Shown: positions 1 to 9,578, counted from the stretch's first letter. The stretch: 64,000 nucleotides of DNA from JAEZFI01 sp044508215 (GCA_044508215.1 JBIQID010000005.1:1-64000); one strand, 5' to 3'. The notes: generated from the letters alone by a model not told the origin. Translations and numbers: made by a program.

Positions 1-411
1 AAGTTCTACAGCTCGGTCCGTCTCGACATCCGTCGGATCGAGGCCATCAAGGATGGCGTCGAGGTGGTCGGCAACCGCACCCGTGTGAAGGTCGTGAAGA
101 ACAAGGTGGCCCCGCCCTTCCGGCAGGCCGAGTTCGACATCATGTACGGCCGCGGCATCAGCCGTGAGGGCGCCGTGCTGGACCTCGCCGTCGACCAGTC
201 GCTCGTGAAGAAGTCCGGTGCCTGGTACACGTACGAGGGCGAACAGCTCGGTCAGGGCCGTGAGAACGCCAAGTCGTTCCTCATCGAGAACCCCGAGGTG
301 ATGGTCGAGATCTCCGAGAAGGTCCGTGCCGCTGCCGGCATCGGCGACATCGTCGAAGGCGCCGAGGAGGAGACCGTCGACCCCGACGACCTTCCCATCA
401 CCCTCGACTAG
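1..411 (+). CDS. recA: RecA recombinase, C-terminal part (5' end outside window)
   Basis: The window opens inside this gene. The reading frame runs from base 1 to a TAG at 409-411 and gives about 136 residues. It includes the RecA C-terminal segment with [15 protein letters not shown], the G-x-GIS motif and the [19 protein letters not shown] stretch that contacts the C-terminal domain, followed by an acidic tail. RecA forms ATP-dependent filaments on single-stranded DNA, drives strand exchange and triggers LexA self-cleavage; lexA is also in this window. The ATPase core and promoter lie upstream and cannot be inspected. RecX, which often follows recA in actinobacteria, is absent: the next gene is miaB. 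Confidence 0.97.
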   Translation, partial: KFYSSVRLDIRRIEAIKDGVEVVGNRTRVKVVKNKVAPPFRQAEFDIMYGRGISREGAVLDLAVDQSLVKKSGAWYTYEGEQLGQGRENAKSFLIENPEVMVEISEKVRAAAGIGDIVEGAEEETVDPDDLPITLD

Positions 412-505
412 TCCCCGACTGATCGTTCTCGACTGGGCCACGCAGCCCCCGTCCGGGAAGCACCACCGGCCGCGGTCCCGTGAGGGGCCGCGGCCGGCGC
501 TCTCG

Positions 506-511
506 TAGCAT
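506..511 (+). promoter_or_regulatory. -10 box TAGCAT for leaderless miaB
   Basis: TAGCAT ends 7 nt before the GTG at 519. This matches the TANNNT-N6-8-start arrangement seen before many genes in this window. No ribosome-binding site precedes the start. Confidence 0.5.
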
Positions 512-518
512 GAGCGCC

Positions 519-1976
519 GTGACCAAGCGGTACCTGGTGCGCACCTTCGGGTGCCAGATGAACGAGAACGACTCCGAGCGGATCGCCGGGCTGCTCGAGG
601 CGGACGGGATGCTCCCCGCCACCTCGCTCGACGACGCCGACGTCGTGGTGCTCAACACCTGCTGCATCAGGGAGAACGCCGACAACAAGCTCTACGGCAC
701 CCTCGGACACCTCAAGGCCCAGAAGGACCAGCGGCCCGACCTCGAGATCATGGTCGGCGGCTGCCTCGCCCAAAAGGACCGCGACCTGATCCAGGAGCGT
801 GCCGGGCACGTCGACGTGGTCTTCGGCACCCACAACGTGGGGCGTGCCGTCGAACTGCTCCACCAGTCCCGCGAATCCGGGCCGATCACCGAGATCCTCG
901 AGGCGACCGTCCTCGACGATCACGCCGAGTTCCCCACGTCGCTGCCCACCCGCCGTGAGGTCTCGTACGCGTCCTGGGTCACGATCCAGATCGGCTGCGA
1001 CAACTCCTGCGCCTTCTGCATCGTGCCGGCGGTCCGTGGCCCCGAGATCAGCCGCCCGTTCGGCGAGCTGGTCGACGAGGTCCGTGCGCTTGCCGCGGAT
1101 GGCGTCACCGAGATCACCCTCCTGGGCCAGAACGTGAACTCGTACGGCCGCGACCTGGCGCTCGGGCTCCGCGACGCCGACGAGGAGGTCGCCCGCCGCA
1201 AGGCAGGCGACCGCTGGGTGGAGAGCGGCCGACGTGCCCGTCCACTCTTCGCCGACCTCCTGCGCGCCGCCGGCTCGGTCGAGGGCATCCGGCGTGTCCG
1301 CTACACCAGCCCGCACCCGAAGGACCTGCGGCCCGAGACGATCGAGGCGATGGCCGACACGCCGTCGGTCTGCGAGCACCTCCACCTGCCGCTGCAGTCC
1401 GGGAGCGACACCGTCCTCGCTGCGATGCACCGGGGCTACACCGCCGAGCGGTACCTCGAGCGGCTGGCCGCGGCACGAGCGGGGATCGACGACCTCGCCG
1501 TCTCCACCGACATCATCGTGGGCTTCCCCGGAGAGACCGACGCCGACTTCGAGGCGACCCTCGAGGTGGCAGCGGAGGCGGCGTACGACTCGGCCTACAC
1601 CTTCGTCTACTCGCCACGGCCCGGCACCGAGGCGGCCGAGATGGTCGACCGCTTCGTGGACCACGCGGTGGCGGTCGAGCGCATGGAGCGCCTGCGTGCC
1701 GTGATCGAGCGCTCGTCGCTCCTCCGGAACGAGGCGAGGGTGGGTCGCACCGAGGAGGTCCTGGTGGAGGGCCCGTCGAAGAAGGACCCGTCGGTGCTCA
1801 CCGGTCGGACGCGCCAGAACAAGCTGGTGCACTTCGCGAGCCCTGCGTCGATCCGCGCCGGCTCCTACGCGAACGTGCTCGTCACCCAGGCCGGCCTGTC
1901 GAGCCTCCGGGGCGAGCTGCAGGAGGTCACCGTGCCGGCGTCGCACCGCACGCGGATCCCCGTCGCCGTGGCGTGA
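519..1976 (+). CDS. miaB: tRNA-2-methylthio-N6-dimethylallyladenosine synthase MiaB
   Basis: Radical SAM methylthiotransferase that adds a methylthio group to i6A37 of tRNAs reading UNN codons. The N-terminal UPF0004 domain has its three cluster cysteines in FGCQMN, NTCCIRENA and GGCLAQKD. The radical SAM motif is CDNSCAFC near residues 160-167, and a TRAM-like RNA-binding region ends the protein. Length is about 485 residues, normal for the family. I chose GTG 519 because a TAGCAT box lies 7 nt upstream and the N-terminus VTKRYLVRTFGCQ aligns with family starts. ATG 510 (three residues longer) overlaps that box. The gene overlaps miaA by 4 nt (GTGA), so the two enzymes acting on the same base are translationally coupled. 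Confidence 0.95.
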   Translation: MTKRYLVRTFGCQMNENDSERIAGLLEADGMLPATSLDDADVVVLNTCCIRENADNKLYGTLGHLKAQKDQRPDLEIMVGGCLAQKDRDLIQERAGHVDVVFGTHNVGRAVELLHQSRESGPITEILEATVLDDHAEFPTSLPTRREVSYASWVTIQIGCDNSCAFCIVPAVRGPEISRPFGELVDEVRALAADGVTEITLLGQNVNSYGRDLALGLRDADEEVARRKAGDRWVESGRRARPLFADLLRAAGSVEGIRRVRYTSPHPKDLRPETIEAMADTPSVCEHLHLPLQSGSDTVLAAMHRGYTAERYLERLAAARAGIDDLAVSTDIIVGFPGETDADFEATLEVAAEAAYDSAYTFVYSPRPGTEAAEMVDRFVDHAVAVERMERLRAVIERSSLLRNEARVGRTEEVLVEGPSKKDPSVLTGRTRQNKLVHFASPASIRAGSYANVLVTQAGLSSLRGELQEVTVPASHRTRIPVAVA

Positions 1977-2932
1977 CGGCAGCCATCGACCGGCGGCTGG
2001 CGATCGTCGGTCCCACGGCGTCGGGGAAGTCGTCGCTCGCCATGGCACTGGCTCGACGCATGGGCGCCGAGCTGGTGTCGGTGGACTCCATGCAGGTCTA
2101 CCGAGGGATGGACATCGGCACCGCCAAGCCGCCACCGTCCGACCGCGCCGAGGTCCGCCACCACCTCCTCGACCTGCTGGACCCCCACGAAGAGGGATCC
2201 GTCGCGTGGTTCCAGGAGCGGGCCGCAGCGGCGTTCGACGACATCGCCTCCCGTGGGGTGGGGGCGATCCTCGTGGGGGGCACCGGGCTCTACCACCGGG
2301 CGGTGATCGACGGCCTGTCGATCCCGCCGAGGTTCCCCGACGTGATGGCCGACCTCGAACGCGAGCCCGACACGGCGTCGCTCCACGCTCGCCTCGCCGC
2401 CCTCGACCCGGCCGGTGCCGAGCGGATGGAGCCGACGAACCGGCGGCGGGTGCTGCGAGCGCTGGAGGTCACGCTCGGCTCCGGTCGTCCGTTCTCATCG
2501 TGGGGCCCGGGCCTCGAGCGCTACGACGACGCTCCGGTGGTGCAGGTGGGGCTGCGCCTCGACCGGGCCGACCTCACCGAGCGGATCGGGGAGCGGCTCG
2601 CTGCGCAGGTGGACGAAGGGTTCGTCGAGGAGGTCGCCCGCCTCGACCAGCGCCCCGAGGGCTGGTCGCGCACCGCCCGCCAGGCCCTCGGCTACCGGGA
2701 GCTGCTCGAGCACCTCCACGGGGAGACCACCCTCGCCGAGGCGCTGCGGACCACCTCGACCCGCACGCGCCGCTTCGCCGTGCGGCAGGAACGGTGGTTC
2801 CGGCGTGACCCCCGGGTGGTGTGGATCGACCTCGCACCGGGTGAGCGGGCGGACGGCGACCGGGTGGTCGAGGAGGCGCTTCGCCGCTGGACCGACGGAA
2901 TCCCCCACGGCACCACCACGGAGGGTCGATAG
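1973..2932 (+). CDS. miaA: tRNA dimethylallyltransferase MiaA
   Basis: Transfers a dimethylallyl group from DMAPP to N6 of A37, making the substrate for MiaB, which is encoded just upstream. The P-loop GPTASGKS sits at residues 13-20, followed by the catalytic-Asp segment VDSMQVYRGMDIGTAKP and the conserved GGTGLYHRAVIDG. The total of 319 residues is typical. GTG 1973 overlaps the miaB stop in a GTGA motif. The stop codon TAG (2930-2932) also forms the first half of a TAGCGT box that may be the -10 element for dapF. Confidence 0.95.
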   Translation: MTAAIDRRLAIVGPTASGKSSLAMALARRMGAELVSVDSMQVYRGMDIGTAKPPPSDRAEVRHHLLDLLDPHEEGSVAWFQERAAAAFDDIASRGVGAILVGGTGLYHRAVIDGLSIPPRFPDVMADLEREPDTASLHARLAALDPAGAERMEPTNRRRVLRALEVTLGSGRPFSSWGPGLERYDDAPVVQVGLRLDRADLTERIGERLAAQVDEGFVEEVARLDQRPEGWSRTARQALGYRELLEHLHGETTLAEALRTTSTRTRRFAVRQERWFRRDPRVVWIDLAPGERADGDRVVEEALRRWTDGIPHGTTTEGR

Positions 2933-2935
2933 CGT
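2930..2935 (+). promoter_or_regulatory. Candidate -10 box TAGCGT for dapF
   Basis: TAGCGT overlaps the miaA stop codon. Initiation about 7 nt downstream would leave a short leader containing the AAAGG ribosome-binding site (about 2950-2954) ahead of the dapF ATG at 2960. Confidence 0.35.
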
Positions 2936-2959
2936 GAGGGTGTCGATGGAAAGGGCTCG

Positions 2960-3760
2960 ATGACGCTGCGCATGACCAAGCACCACGGACTGGGGAACGA
3001 CTTCCTGGTTGCGCTCGCGTCACGGAACCCGCAGCTCGCACCCGACGCCGCCCGTGCGGTGGCGGCGTGCGACCGGCGCACCGGCATCGGCGCGGACGGG
3101 CTCCTCTGGGGCCTCGAGCCATCTGCACCGGGGGCCGACCTGCAGATGGTGCTCCACAACGCGGACGGCAGCGAGGCCGAGATCTCGGGCAACGGGATCC
3201 GTTGCCTCGCGCAGGCCTGGGCGGCCGACCGCGGGGTCACGTCGGGAACGATCACGATCGACACGGCCGGTGGGCGCCGCACGCTCGAGCTCGCCCCCAC
3301 CGAGGACCCGCTCACGGCGATGCTGGTGGTCGACATGGGGCCCGTCACCGACGGTCCCGCCGAGCCAGCCGACCTTCGCGGCCTTCCCGGACGTCACACC
3401 ACGCTGTCCGTCGGGAACCCCCACCTGGTCACCGAGGTGCCCTCGCTCTCCGGCGTCGACATCGCCTCGCTGGGCCCGGAGGTCGAGGCCCGCTTCGCCG
3501 GTGGCATCAACGTCCACGCCCTCGAACCCGTCGACGACTCCACCATCCGCCTCTCCCACTGGGAGCGCGGCGCCGGGGTCACGCTCGCCTGCGGCTCCGG
3601 CGCTTCCGTCGCTGCCGTCGCAGCAGCCAGGTGGGGTCTGGTCGACCCCGACCGCGAGGTACTCGTGGAGATGCCCGGAGGTCACGCCTCGATCCGCATC
3701 GGCGACACCGTCGCGCTGCGGGGACCCGCCACCTACGTGGGGGAGGTGATCCTTCCGTGA
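2960..3760 (+). CDS. dapF: Diaminopimelate epimerase DapF
   Basis: Pyridoxal-independent racemase converting LL-DAP to meso-DAP, the peptidoglycan cross-link residue and lysine precursor. Both catalytic cysteines are present: C82 in SGNGIRC and about C211 in LACGSGASVAAVAA. The amino-terminal KHHGLGNDF motif is intact. Length is 266 residues, slightly short but complete. ATG 2960 has AAAGG 5-6 nt upstream. The stop overlaps the GTG of hflX. With dapC, dapE and dapD downstream, it forms most of the succinylase DAP branch. Confidence 0.95.
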   Translation: MTLRMTKHHGLGNDFLVALASRNPQLAPDAARAVAACDRRTGIGADGLLWGLEPSAPGADLQMVLHNADGSEAEISGNGIRCLAQAWAADRGVTSGTITIDTAGGRRTLELAPTEDPLTAMLVVDMGPVTDGPAEPADLRGLPGRHTTLSVGNPHLVTEVPSLSGVDIASLGPEVEARFAGGINVHALEPVDDSTIRLSHWERGAGVTLACGSGASVAAVAAARWGLVDPDREVLVEMPGGHASIRIGDTVALRGPATYVGEVILP

Positions 3761-5232
3761 GCGATCCGGGAGCACCCGAGGACCAGGTCGACGACCAGGT
3801 CGAAGCGCAGATCGAGGGACAGCCCGAGGAGCAGCAGGGCACGTCGGGCGTCGACGCCCAGTCCGACCACCGCGGCGCGTTCGGCGAGTACGGCGGAGCG
3901 AGCGACGGCCTCATCGACCGGTCCTTCCGTGAGCGGATCGTGCTCGTGGGGGTGGCCACCCACGCCAACCGGAGCGACGACGTGGAGGCGAACCTCGACG
4001 AGCTGGAGCGCCTGGTCGACACCGCGGGCGCCGACTCGGTGGGACGGGTGATGCAGCGGCGCGGCACCCCTGACCCAGCGACCTTCGTCGGGAAGGGCAA
4101 GGCGCGCGAGATCCGCGACCTCGCGTACGCAACCGACTGCGACACCGTGGTCTTCGACGACGAGCTGAGCCCCGCCCAGCAGTTCAACCTCGAGAAGCTG
4201 CTCGGACGTACGGCGATCGACCGCACTGCGGTGATCCTCGACATCTTCGCCCAGAACGCCTCCAGCCAGGAGGGCAAGGTGCAGGTGGAGCTCGCCCAGC
4301 TCCGCTACCGCCTCCCTCGGATGCGGGGGAAGGGCCGCCAGATGAGCCAGCAGGGCGCCGGCATCAACACCCGGGGCCCCGGCGAGACGCAGCTCGAGGT
4401 GGACCGACGGCGCATCGTCCGCCGGATCCACAAGCTGGAGGACGAGCTGCGCCAGATCTCACGGCACCGTGACACGCAGCGGAAGGGGCGGCGCCGCTCC
4501 GGCCTCCACCACGTGGCGCTGGTCGGCTACACGAACGCCGGCAAGTCCACCGTCCTCAACGCGCTGACCGACGCCGGCGTGCTGGCCGAGGACCGCCTGT
4601 TCGCCACCCTCGACGCCACCACCCGGCGCCTCGACCTGCCCGGCGGCGAGCCGGTGCTCATGACCGACACGGTCGGCTTCGTCCGCAAGCTGCCCCACCA
4701 GCTCGTCGAGGCGTTCCGCTCGACGTTGCAGGTGTCCGCGGACGCCGACCTGCTGGTCCACGTGGTCGACGCATCCGCTCCGGACCCCGAGGCCCAGTTC
4801 GAGGCGGTCCGCAACGTCGTCGACGAGATCGGCGCCGCCGACGTGCCCGAGCTGGTGGTGATCAACAAGGCCGACATCGCCCCCAACTCGGCTCGCCGGC
4901 TCGTGGCGCAGCACCCGGGCTCGCTGGCCATCTCGGCCGCCACCGGCGAAGGGGTCGAGGAGCTGCTCCGCACCATCGGTGACCGCCTGCGCGCCATGGT
5001 GCCGGTGGTCGAGCTCGAGATCCCCTTCGACCGCGGCGACGTGCTCGCAGCGGTGCACCGTGGGGGAGAGGTGCTCTCCGAGTCCCACACCGATCGCGGC
5101 ATGCGGGTCCGTGCGCGCCTGGCGGCCGTCGACCGGTCGCGGCTCGCCGAGTTCGTGCGCGAAGAGGTCGAGCAGCCGGTCGCTGCGTCGTCGGGAGCGG
5201 CAGGCAACGGGTCCGGGGGCGCGCCCAGGTGA
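3757..5232 (+). CDS. hflX: Ribosome-associated GTPase HflX
   Basis: GTPase that splits or rescues stalled ribosomes. The HflX N-terminal domain (about residues 60-230) includes the FVGKGK motif and the signature RGPGETQLEVDRRRI. The G domain has G1 GYTNAGKST near 256-264, G3 DTVGF near 304 and NKAD near 369. The first about 45 residues are acidic and Gln-rich (repeated DDQVE-like runs) and look disordered. GTG 3757 overlaps the dapF TGA, so the upstream open frame that covers dapF is not used. Length is 491 residues. Its insertion between dapF and dapC follows the usual actinobacterial order miaB-miaA-dapF-hflX. Confidence 0.94.
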   Translation: MSDPGAPEDQVDDQVEAQIEGQPEEQQGTSGVDAQSDHRGAFGEYGGASDGLIDRSFRERIVLVGVATHANRSDDVEANLDELERLVDTAGADSVGRVMQRRGTPDPATFVGKGKAREIRDLAYATDCDTVVFDDELSPAQQFNLEKLLGRTAIDRTAVILDIFAQNASSQEGKVQVELAQLRYRLPRMRGKGRQMSQQGAGINTRGPGETQLEVDRRRIVRRIHKLEDELRQISRHRDTQRKGRRRSGLHHVALVGYTNAGKSTVLNALTDAGVLAEDRLFATLDATTRRLDLPGGEPVLMTDTVGFVRKLPHQLVEAFRSTLQVSADADLLVHVVDASAPDPEAQFEAVRNVVDEIGAADVPELVVINKADIAPNSARRLVAQHPGSLAISAATGEGVEELLRTIGDRLRAMVPVVELEIPFDRGDVLAAVHRGGEVLSESHTDRGMRVRARLAAVDRSRLAEFVREEVEQPVAASSGAAGNGSGGAPR

Positions 5233-6443
5233 CGAACGGCCCCGACGGCGGGTTCGTCCCGCCGCCCTATCCCTATGACCGCCTCCGTGAGGTGGCGGCG
5301 CTGGCCGCCGACCGGCACGGATCGGTCATCGACCTGTCGATCGGCACCCCGGGCGACCCGCCCCCCGCCGCCGTGCTCGACCAGCTCGGCGGTTCGGGCG
5401 CCGAGCGGGGCTATCCGCCCTCGATCGGGACCCCGGCCCTCCGGACGGCCGCCGCGGACTGGCTGCGCCGCCGCCTCGACGTCGACGTCGACCCCGAACG
5501 TCAGCTCGCCGCGTGCGTCGGCACCAAGGAGCTGGTCGCCGGTCTTCCCCACCTCCTCCGGCTGCGTGATCCGGGCCGCGACACGATCCTCCACCCAGCG
5601 GTCGCGTACCCGACCTACGCGATGGGTGCGGTGCTGGCGGGGTGCCGGGCCGTCCCGGTGCCCGTCGACGACCGGTGGCGCCTCCGCCTCGACGCGATCG
5701 ACCCTGCCGATGCGGCCCGGGCGCTGTGCCTGTGGGTCAACACGCCCGGCAACCCTGCCGGCGGCCTCGACGACCTCGACGCCGCCGCCCGGTGGGGCCG
5801 GGAGCACGGGGTCCTCGTGTGCTCCGACGAGTGCTACGTGGAGTTCACCTGGGACGGACCTGCGGTCGGGTCGGTCGGACTGCCGGGCCGCACCGTGCTG
5901 GCCTCGGGCACCGACGGGGTCCTCGCCGTGCACTCGCTCTCGAAGCGCTCGAACCTGGCAGGTGTCCGCGTCGGCTTCTACGCCGGCGACGAGGACGTCG
6001 TGCGGTACTGCTCGGAGATCCGCAAGCACCAGGGGCTGATGGTCCCCGGTCCTGCGCAGGCTGCCGCGGCCGCCGCGCTGGCCGACGACGAGCACGTCGT
6101 GGAGCAGCGAGGTCGCTACCGCACCCGGTTGGAGCGGCTGGCGGCGGCCCTCGAACGGGCCGGTGTGGCGGCTCCGCTGCCCGGCGGTGGCTTCTACCTC
6201 TGGGTCCCCGCACCGGACGGCGACGCCTGGGCGCTCACGTCAGCGCTCGCCGAGACGGCCGGGGTCGTGGCGAGCCCCGGCGAGTTCTACGGCGACGCCG
6301 CAGCAGGCCACGTCCGCCTCGCAGTGGTCCGCTCCGACGCAGAGGTGGAACTGGCCGCCGAACGGATCGAGGCAGGTCTGGCGGAGGCACTGGCGGCCCG
6401 AGGACGCGCAGCCGGGGCCACCCCGGCAGGAGGGACGGGTTGA
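5229..6443 (+). CDS. dapC: Succinyldiaminopimelate aminotransferase DapC (class I/II PLP aminotransferase)
   Basis: Fold-type I PLP aminotransferase expected to make N-succinyl-LL-DAP from its keto precursor with glutamate. The PLP lysine lies in HSLSKRSNLAGVRVG near residue 239. The NTPGNPAGG loop and the GFYLW-x-P C-terminal segment are present. Length is 404 residues. The start overlaps the hflX stop (GTGA at 5229). The DAP assignment rests on context: it lies between dapF/hflX and dapE/dapD, as in other actinobacteria. Sequence alone would only support an aminotransferase. Confidence 0.85.
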   Translation: MTNGPDGGFVPPPYPYDRLREVAALAADRHGSVIDLSIGTPGDPPPAAVLDQLGGSGAERGYPPSIGTPALRTAAADWLRRRLDVDVDPERQLAACVGTKELVAGLPHLLRLRDPGRDTILHPAVAYPTYAMGAVLAGCRAVPVPVDDRWRLRLDAIDPADAARALCLWVNTPGNPAGGLDDLDAAARWGREHGVLVCSDECYVEFTWDGPAVGSVGLPGRTVLASGTDGVLAVHSLSKRSNLAGVRVGFYAGDEDVVRYCSEIRKHQGLMVPGPAQAAAAAALADDEHVVEQRGRYRTRLERLAAALERAGVAAPLPGGGFYLWVPAPDGDAWALTSALAETAGVVASPGEFYGDAAAGHVRLAVVRSDAEVELAAERIEAGLAEALAARGRAAGATPAGGTG

Positions 6444-7513
6444 TGGACCTCTTCGAGCGGACGGCAGCGCTGGTCGACGTGCCGTCCGAGAGCTTCGACG
6501 AAGGTCCGCTCGTCGAGCAGATCGAAGCCGAGCTGCGGCGCCACCCCCACCTCGCGGTGGAGCGGGTCGGCGACAACGTGGTCGCCCGGACCGAGCTGGG
6601 GAAACCCACCCGCGTCCTCTTGGGTGGCCACACCGACACCGTCCCGGCCAACGGGAACGCCTCGGCCCGCATCGACGGCGACTGGCTGTGGGGCGTCGGA
6701 TCGGCCGACATGAAGGGCGGCCTCGCAGTGATGTTGCAGTCCGCCGCGGTCCACACGGACCCTGCCGTGGACGTCACCTACGTGTTCTACGCCCGCGAGG
6801 AGGTCGCCGCGGAGCACTCGGGGCTCATCGAGCTGTTCGGGGCAGTGCCGCACCTGCTGGAAGCCGACCTGGCGGTCCTCGGCGAGCCCACTGACGGCGC
6901 GATCGAAGCCGGCTGCCAGGGCTCGGTCCGGGTGCGGGCGGTGCTGCACGGGGCACGGGCGCACACGGCTCGGGCGTGGATGGGCCGCAACGCGGTCCAC
7001 CGCCTCGCACCACTGCTCGACGCCCTCGGGCGCTACGAGCCGCGCCGCCCGGTGATCGCCGGCTGCCAGTTCCACGAGGCGCTGCTCGCGGTGGGCGTGG
7101 AGGGCGGCGTGTCCGGCAACGTGGTGCCCGACCGCGCCGAGGTCACGGTGGCACACCGCTTCGCCCCCGACCGCACCGCCGAAGAGGCCGAAGCTCACCT
7201 CCGGGAGGTGCTCGCCCCGCACCTCGAGGACGGCGACGAGGTCCACGTCACCGACGTCTCACCGGCGGCTGCGCCCGCGGTGGACCACCCGCTCGTGGCG
7301 TCGCTCATCGAGCGGCACCAGCTGCCCGTGTCCGCCAAGCTCGGCTGGACCGACGTGGCGCGCTTCGCCAGCCGGGGCGTGCCCGCGGTGAACCTCGGGC
7401 CCGGCGAGGCCGTGCTCGCCCACACCGCCGAGGAGCGCGTGCACCGGGACAGCCTGGAGCGCACCTGGACCGTGGTCGACGATCTCATCGCCGGCGCGGC
7501 CGGCCTCGCCTGA
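6443..7513 (+). CDS. dapE: Succinyl-diaminopimelate desuccinylase DapE
   Basis: M20 metallopeptidase-family hydrolase releasing LL-DAP and succinate. Metal ligands are visible in GGHTDTVP (near residues 61-68) and GSADMKGGLA (near 87), followed by the catalytic REE of YAREEVA and a later GEPTDG. The C-terminal HTAEERV histidine ligand is present. Length is 356 residues. ATG 6443 overlaps the dapC stop by one base (TGATG), so the earlier open frame inside dapC is not used. Confidence 0.92.
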   Translation: MDLFERTAALVDVPSESFDEGPLVEQIEAELRRHPHLAVERVGDNVVARTELGKPTRVLLGGHTDTVPANGNASARIDGDWLWGVGSADMKGGLAVMLQSAAVHTDPAVDVTYVFYAREEVAAEHSGLIELFGAVPHLLEADLAVLGEPTDGAIEAGCQGSVRVRAVLHGARAHTARAWMGRNAVHRLAPLLDALGRYEPRRPVIAGCQFHEALLAVGVEGGVSGNVVPDRAEVTVAHRFAPDRTAEEAEAHLREVLAPHLEDGDEVHVTDVSPAAAPAVDHPLVASLIERHQLPVSAKLGWTDVARFASRGVPAVNLGPGEAVLAHTAEERVHRDSLERTWTVVDDLIAGAAGLA

Positions 7514-7551
7514 CCGCCCGAACGCCTTCGGGGCCCCGCTCGCGGCGGCAC

Positions 7552-7557
7552 TAGCTT
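7552..7557 (+). promoter_or_regulatory. Candidate -10 box TAGCTT before dapD
   Basis: TAGCTT 40 nt before the dapD start would give a leader of roughly 33 nt carrying the AGGAG site at 7586-7590. dapD may therefore have its own promoter in addition to read-through from dapE. Confidence 0.35.
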
Positions 7558-7597
7558 CGTGGCTCCGGCTGACCTGCGGATCCACAGGAGCGCACGC

Positions 7598-8731
7598 ATG
7601 ACCACCGAGCTCGACGACTTCCTCGCCCACCTGGAGGAGCTGCAGCAGCGGCCCGGTTGGGAGGCCCCGGCGGCGTTCGCGCTGGGCCTGCGAACCCGCT
7701 CCCTCCGTGGTGACGGCACCAAGGTCCTCGACACGCGCTTCCCACACCCGAACTTCGGCGGTCACGCGAACTTCGCAGCCTTCCTCGCCGACGGGCTCGG
7801 GCTCCAGGGTCGCCCGCAGGGCACCCACCTCCTCGACGCCGACGTCCTCGCCCGCCTGGTGGAGCGCTCTGCGCCGGCGGCGGGGGAGCCGGGTGAGCAC
7901 CCCAACACCGACCTCCTGGGCGTCCTCGCAGGCCTCGACGGCCAGCCCACCCAGCTCGAGACGGTCGTCGAGCCCGTCGCCGTCTTCATCGGCTCCGTCG
8001 ACGATCCGCCCGCCGACGCGAGCGACGCCTACCTCCGCCTCCACCTGCTGTCGCATCGGCTCGTCCGTCCACACGAGGTGAACCTCGACGGCCAGTTCGG
8101 TCTGCTCGCGAACGTGGTGTGGACGAACCTCGGGCCGGCCGATCCCGACGGGTTCGAGTCGCTGAGGGCCCGCCTGCTCGCGTCGGGCCAGGCCGTCAGC
8201 GTCCGCAGCATCGACAAGTTCCCGCCGATGGTCGACTACGTGATCCCGACGGGCGTGCGGATCGCCGATGCGGATCGTGTCCGCCTCGGCGCCCACCTCG
8301 CGGACGGCACCACGGTGATGCACGAGGGGTTCGTGAACTTCAACGCGGGCACGCTCGGGAGCTCGATGGTGGAGGGCCGAATCAGCGCCGGCGTGGTGGT
8401 CGGGGCCGACAGCGACGTCGGTGGCGGCGCCTCGATCATGGGGACGCTGTCGGGCGGCGGCAAGGAGGTGATCTCCGTGGGCGAGGGCTGCCTCATCGGA
8501 GCCAACGCCGGCATCGGCATCTCCCTCGGCGACCGGTGCACGGTGGAGGCCGGGCTCTACGTGACCGCAGGCACCCGCGTCACCCTGCCCGACGGCGAGG
8601 TGGTGAAGGCGTCGCAGCTGTCGGGGCGCGACGGCCTGCTGTTCCGACGGAACTCCACGTCGGGTGCGGTGGAGGTCCTCAGCTCGGAGGTCGACTGGAA
8701 GGGCCTGAACACCGAGCTCCACAAGAACTGA
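7598..8731 (+). CDS. dapD: Tetrahydrodipicolinate N-succinyltransferase DapD
   Basis: Left-handed beta-helix succinyltransferase that opens the succinylase DAP pathway. The helix begins around residue 220 ([20 protein letters not shown]) and continues through [16 protein letters not shown], the glycine-rich GTLSGGGKE loop and [18 protein letters not shown]. This is the actinobacterial trimeric DapD pattern. ATG 7598 has AGGAG 7 nt upstream. The 377 residues are longer than the roughly 320 of mycobacterial DapD, the extra being N-terminal. It completes the local set dapF, dapC, dapE and dapD. Confidence 0.93.
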   Translation: MTTELDDFLAHLEELQQRPGWEAPAAFALGLRTRSLRGDGTKVLDTRFPHPNFGGHANFAAFLADGLGLQGRPQGTHLLDADVLARLVERSAPAAGEPGEHPNTDLLGVLAGLDGQPTQLETVVEPVAVFIGSVDDPPADASDAYLRLHLLSHRLVRPHEVNLDGQFGLLANVVWTNLGPADPDGFESLRARLLASGQAVSVRSIDKFPPMVDYVIPTGVRIADADRVRLGAHLADGTTVMHEGFVNFNAGTLGSSMVEGRISAGVVVGADSDVGGGASIMGTLSGGGKEVISVGEGCLIGANAGIGISLGDRCTVEAGLYVTAGTRVTLPDGEVVKASQLSGRDGLLFRRNSTSGAVEVLSSEVDWKGLNTELHKN

Positions 8732-8742
8732 CCATCCCGGCC

Positions 8743-8758
8743 GGCGCCCGAGGGCGCC
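8743..8758. terminator. Hairpin between convergent dapD and lexA
   Basis: Perfect inverted repeat GGCGCCC / GGGCGCC with a 2-nt loop, 12 nt after dapD and 50 nt after the lexA stop. There is no T-tract on either strand. It could act as a bidirectional transcription barrier. Confidence 0.5.
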
Positions 8759-8808
8759 AGCCCGGAACGGGTTCGACGTGACGTGGGCGGCGTCGAGGCC
8801 GCAGGTCC

Positions 8809-9432
8809 TCAGAGCTTGCGGAGGACCGTGACGACCTTGCCGTAGATGGCGACCTCGTCGGAGGTGAGCTCGATCGGCTCCATCGTGGGGTTGTGCGGGA
8901 TCAGCTTGATGCGGTCGCCCTGCCGCTCGAACGTCTTCACCGTGGCCTCGTCGCCCGGGATGCCGGCCACCACGATGTCGCCGTTCTCGGCGGTGGGCTG
9001 GGAGCGGACGACCACGAAGTCGTCGCGGTAGATGCCCACGTCGATCATCGAGTCGCCGCGGACCCGCAGCATGAACAGCTCGCCCTCGCCCGTGAGGTCG
9101 GTGGGCAGCGGCAGCAGCTCCTCGACGTTCTCCTGCGCGATCACGCCGGTGCCGGCGGCCACGTCGCCGAGCAGGGGGACGTGCCGCACCGGACGCCGCT
9201 CGCCGGTCGAGCCGGATGCAGCATCCCACCGCACCTCGATGGCGCGGGGCTTGGACGGGTCCTTGCGGAGGTACCCGAGGCGCTGGAGGGTCTCGATGTG
9301 GCTGTGCACCGTGGACGGGGACGTGAGGCCCACCGCGGCGCCGATCTCGCGAACCGACGGCGGGTAGCCACGCTCGCCCACGGTGCGCTCGATGAAGCGC
9401 AGGATCTCGGACTGCCGATCGGTGAGGGGCAC
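8809..9432 (-). CDS. lexA: SOS repressor LexA (start may lie in the assembly gap)
   Basis: Repressor of DNA-damage genes, inactivated by RecA-promoted self-cleavage. A winged HTH occupies residues 3-65 (LTDRQSEILRFIERTVGERG, then SVREIGAAVGLTSPSTVHSHI). The cleavage pair is A93-G94 in VAAGTG. The dyad is S128 (RGDSM) and K166 (ATVKTF). I give GTG 9432 as the start. The frame stays open upstream to the N-run at 9463, and actinobacterial LexA often has 10-25 extra residues, so the true start and its SOS box may be missing. It points away from the LysM gene, with the gap occupying the shared promoter. Confidence 0.95.
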   Translation of the reverse strand: MPLTDRQSEILRFIERTVGERGYPPSVREIGAAVGLTSPSTVHSHIETLQRLGYLRKDPSKPRAIEVRWDAASGSTGERRPVRHVPLLGDVAAGTGVIAQENVEELLPLPTDLTGEGELFMLRVRGDSMIDVGIYRDDFVVVRSQPTAENGDIVVAGIPGDEATVKTFERQGDRIKLIPHNPTMEPIELTSDEVAIYGKVVTVLRKL

Positions 9433-9462
9433 CTCGTGCGCGGGAGGCGTGGGCAGGTCACG

Positions 9463-9562
9463 NNNNNNNNNNNNNNNNNNNNNNNNNNNNNNNNNNNNNN
9501 NNNNNNNNNNNNNNNNNNNNNNNNNNNNNNNNNNNNNNNNNNNNNNNNNNNNNNNNNNNNNN
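9463..9562. other. Assembly gap (100 N) in the lexA/LysM intergenic region
   Basis: Exactly 100 N. The flanks show no overlap. It hides the divergent lexA promoter and any SOS box. The true length is unknown. Confidence 0.99.
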
Positions 9563-9578
9563 TCGTCAGGATCAGGAC

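Noticed and set aside
408..2135. Long minus-strand ORF opposite miaB
   Set aside because: Arg/Gly/Ala-rich shadow of a GC-rich gene, no motifs; typical of high third-position GC.
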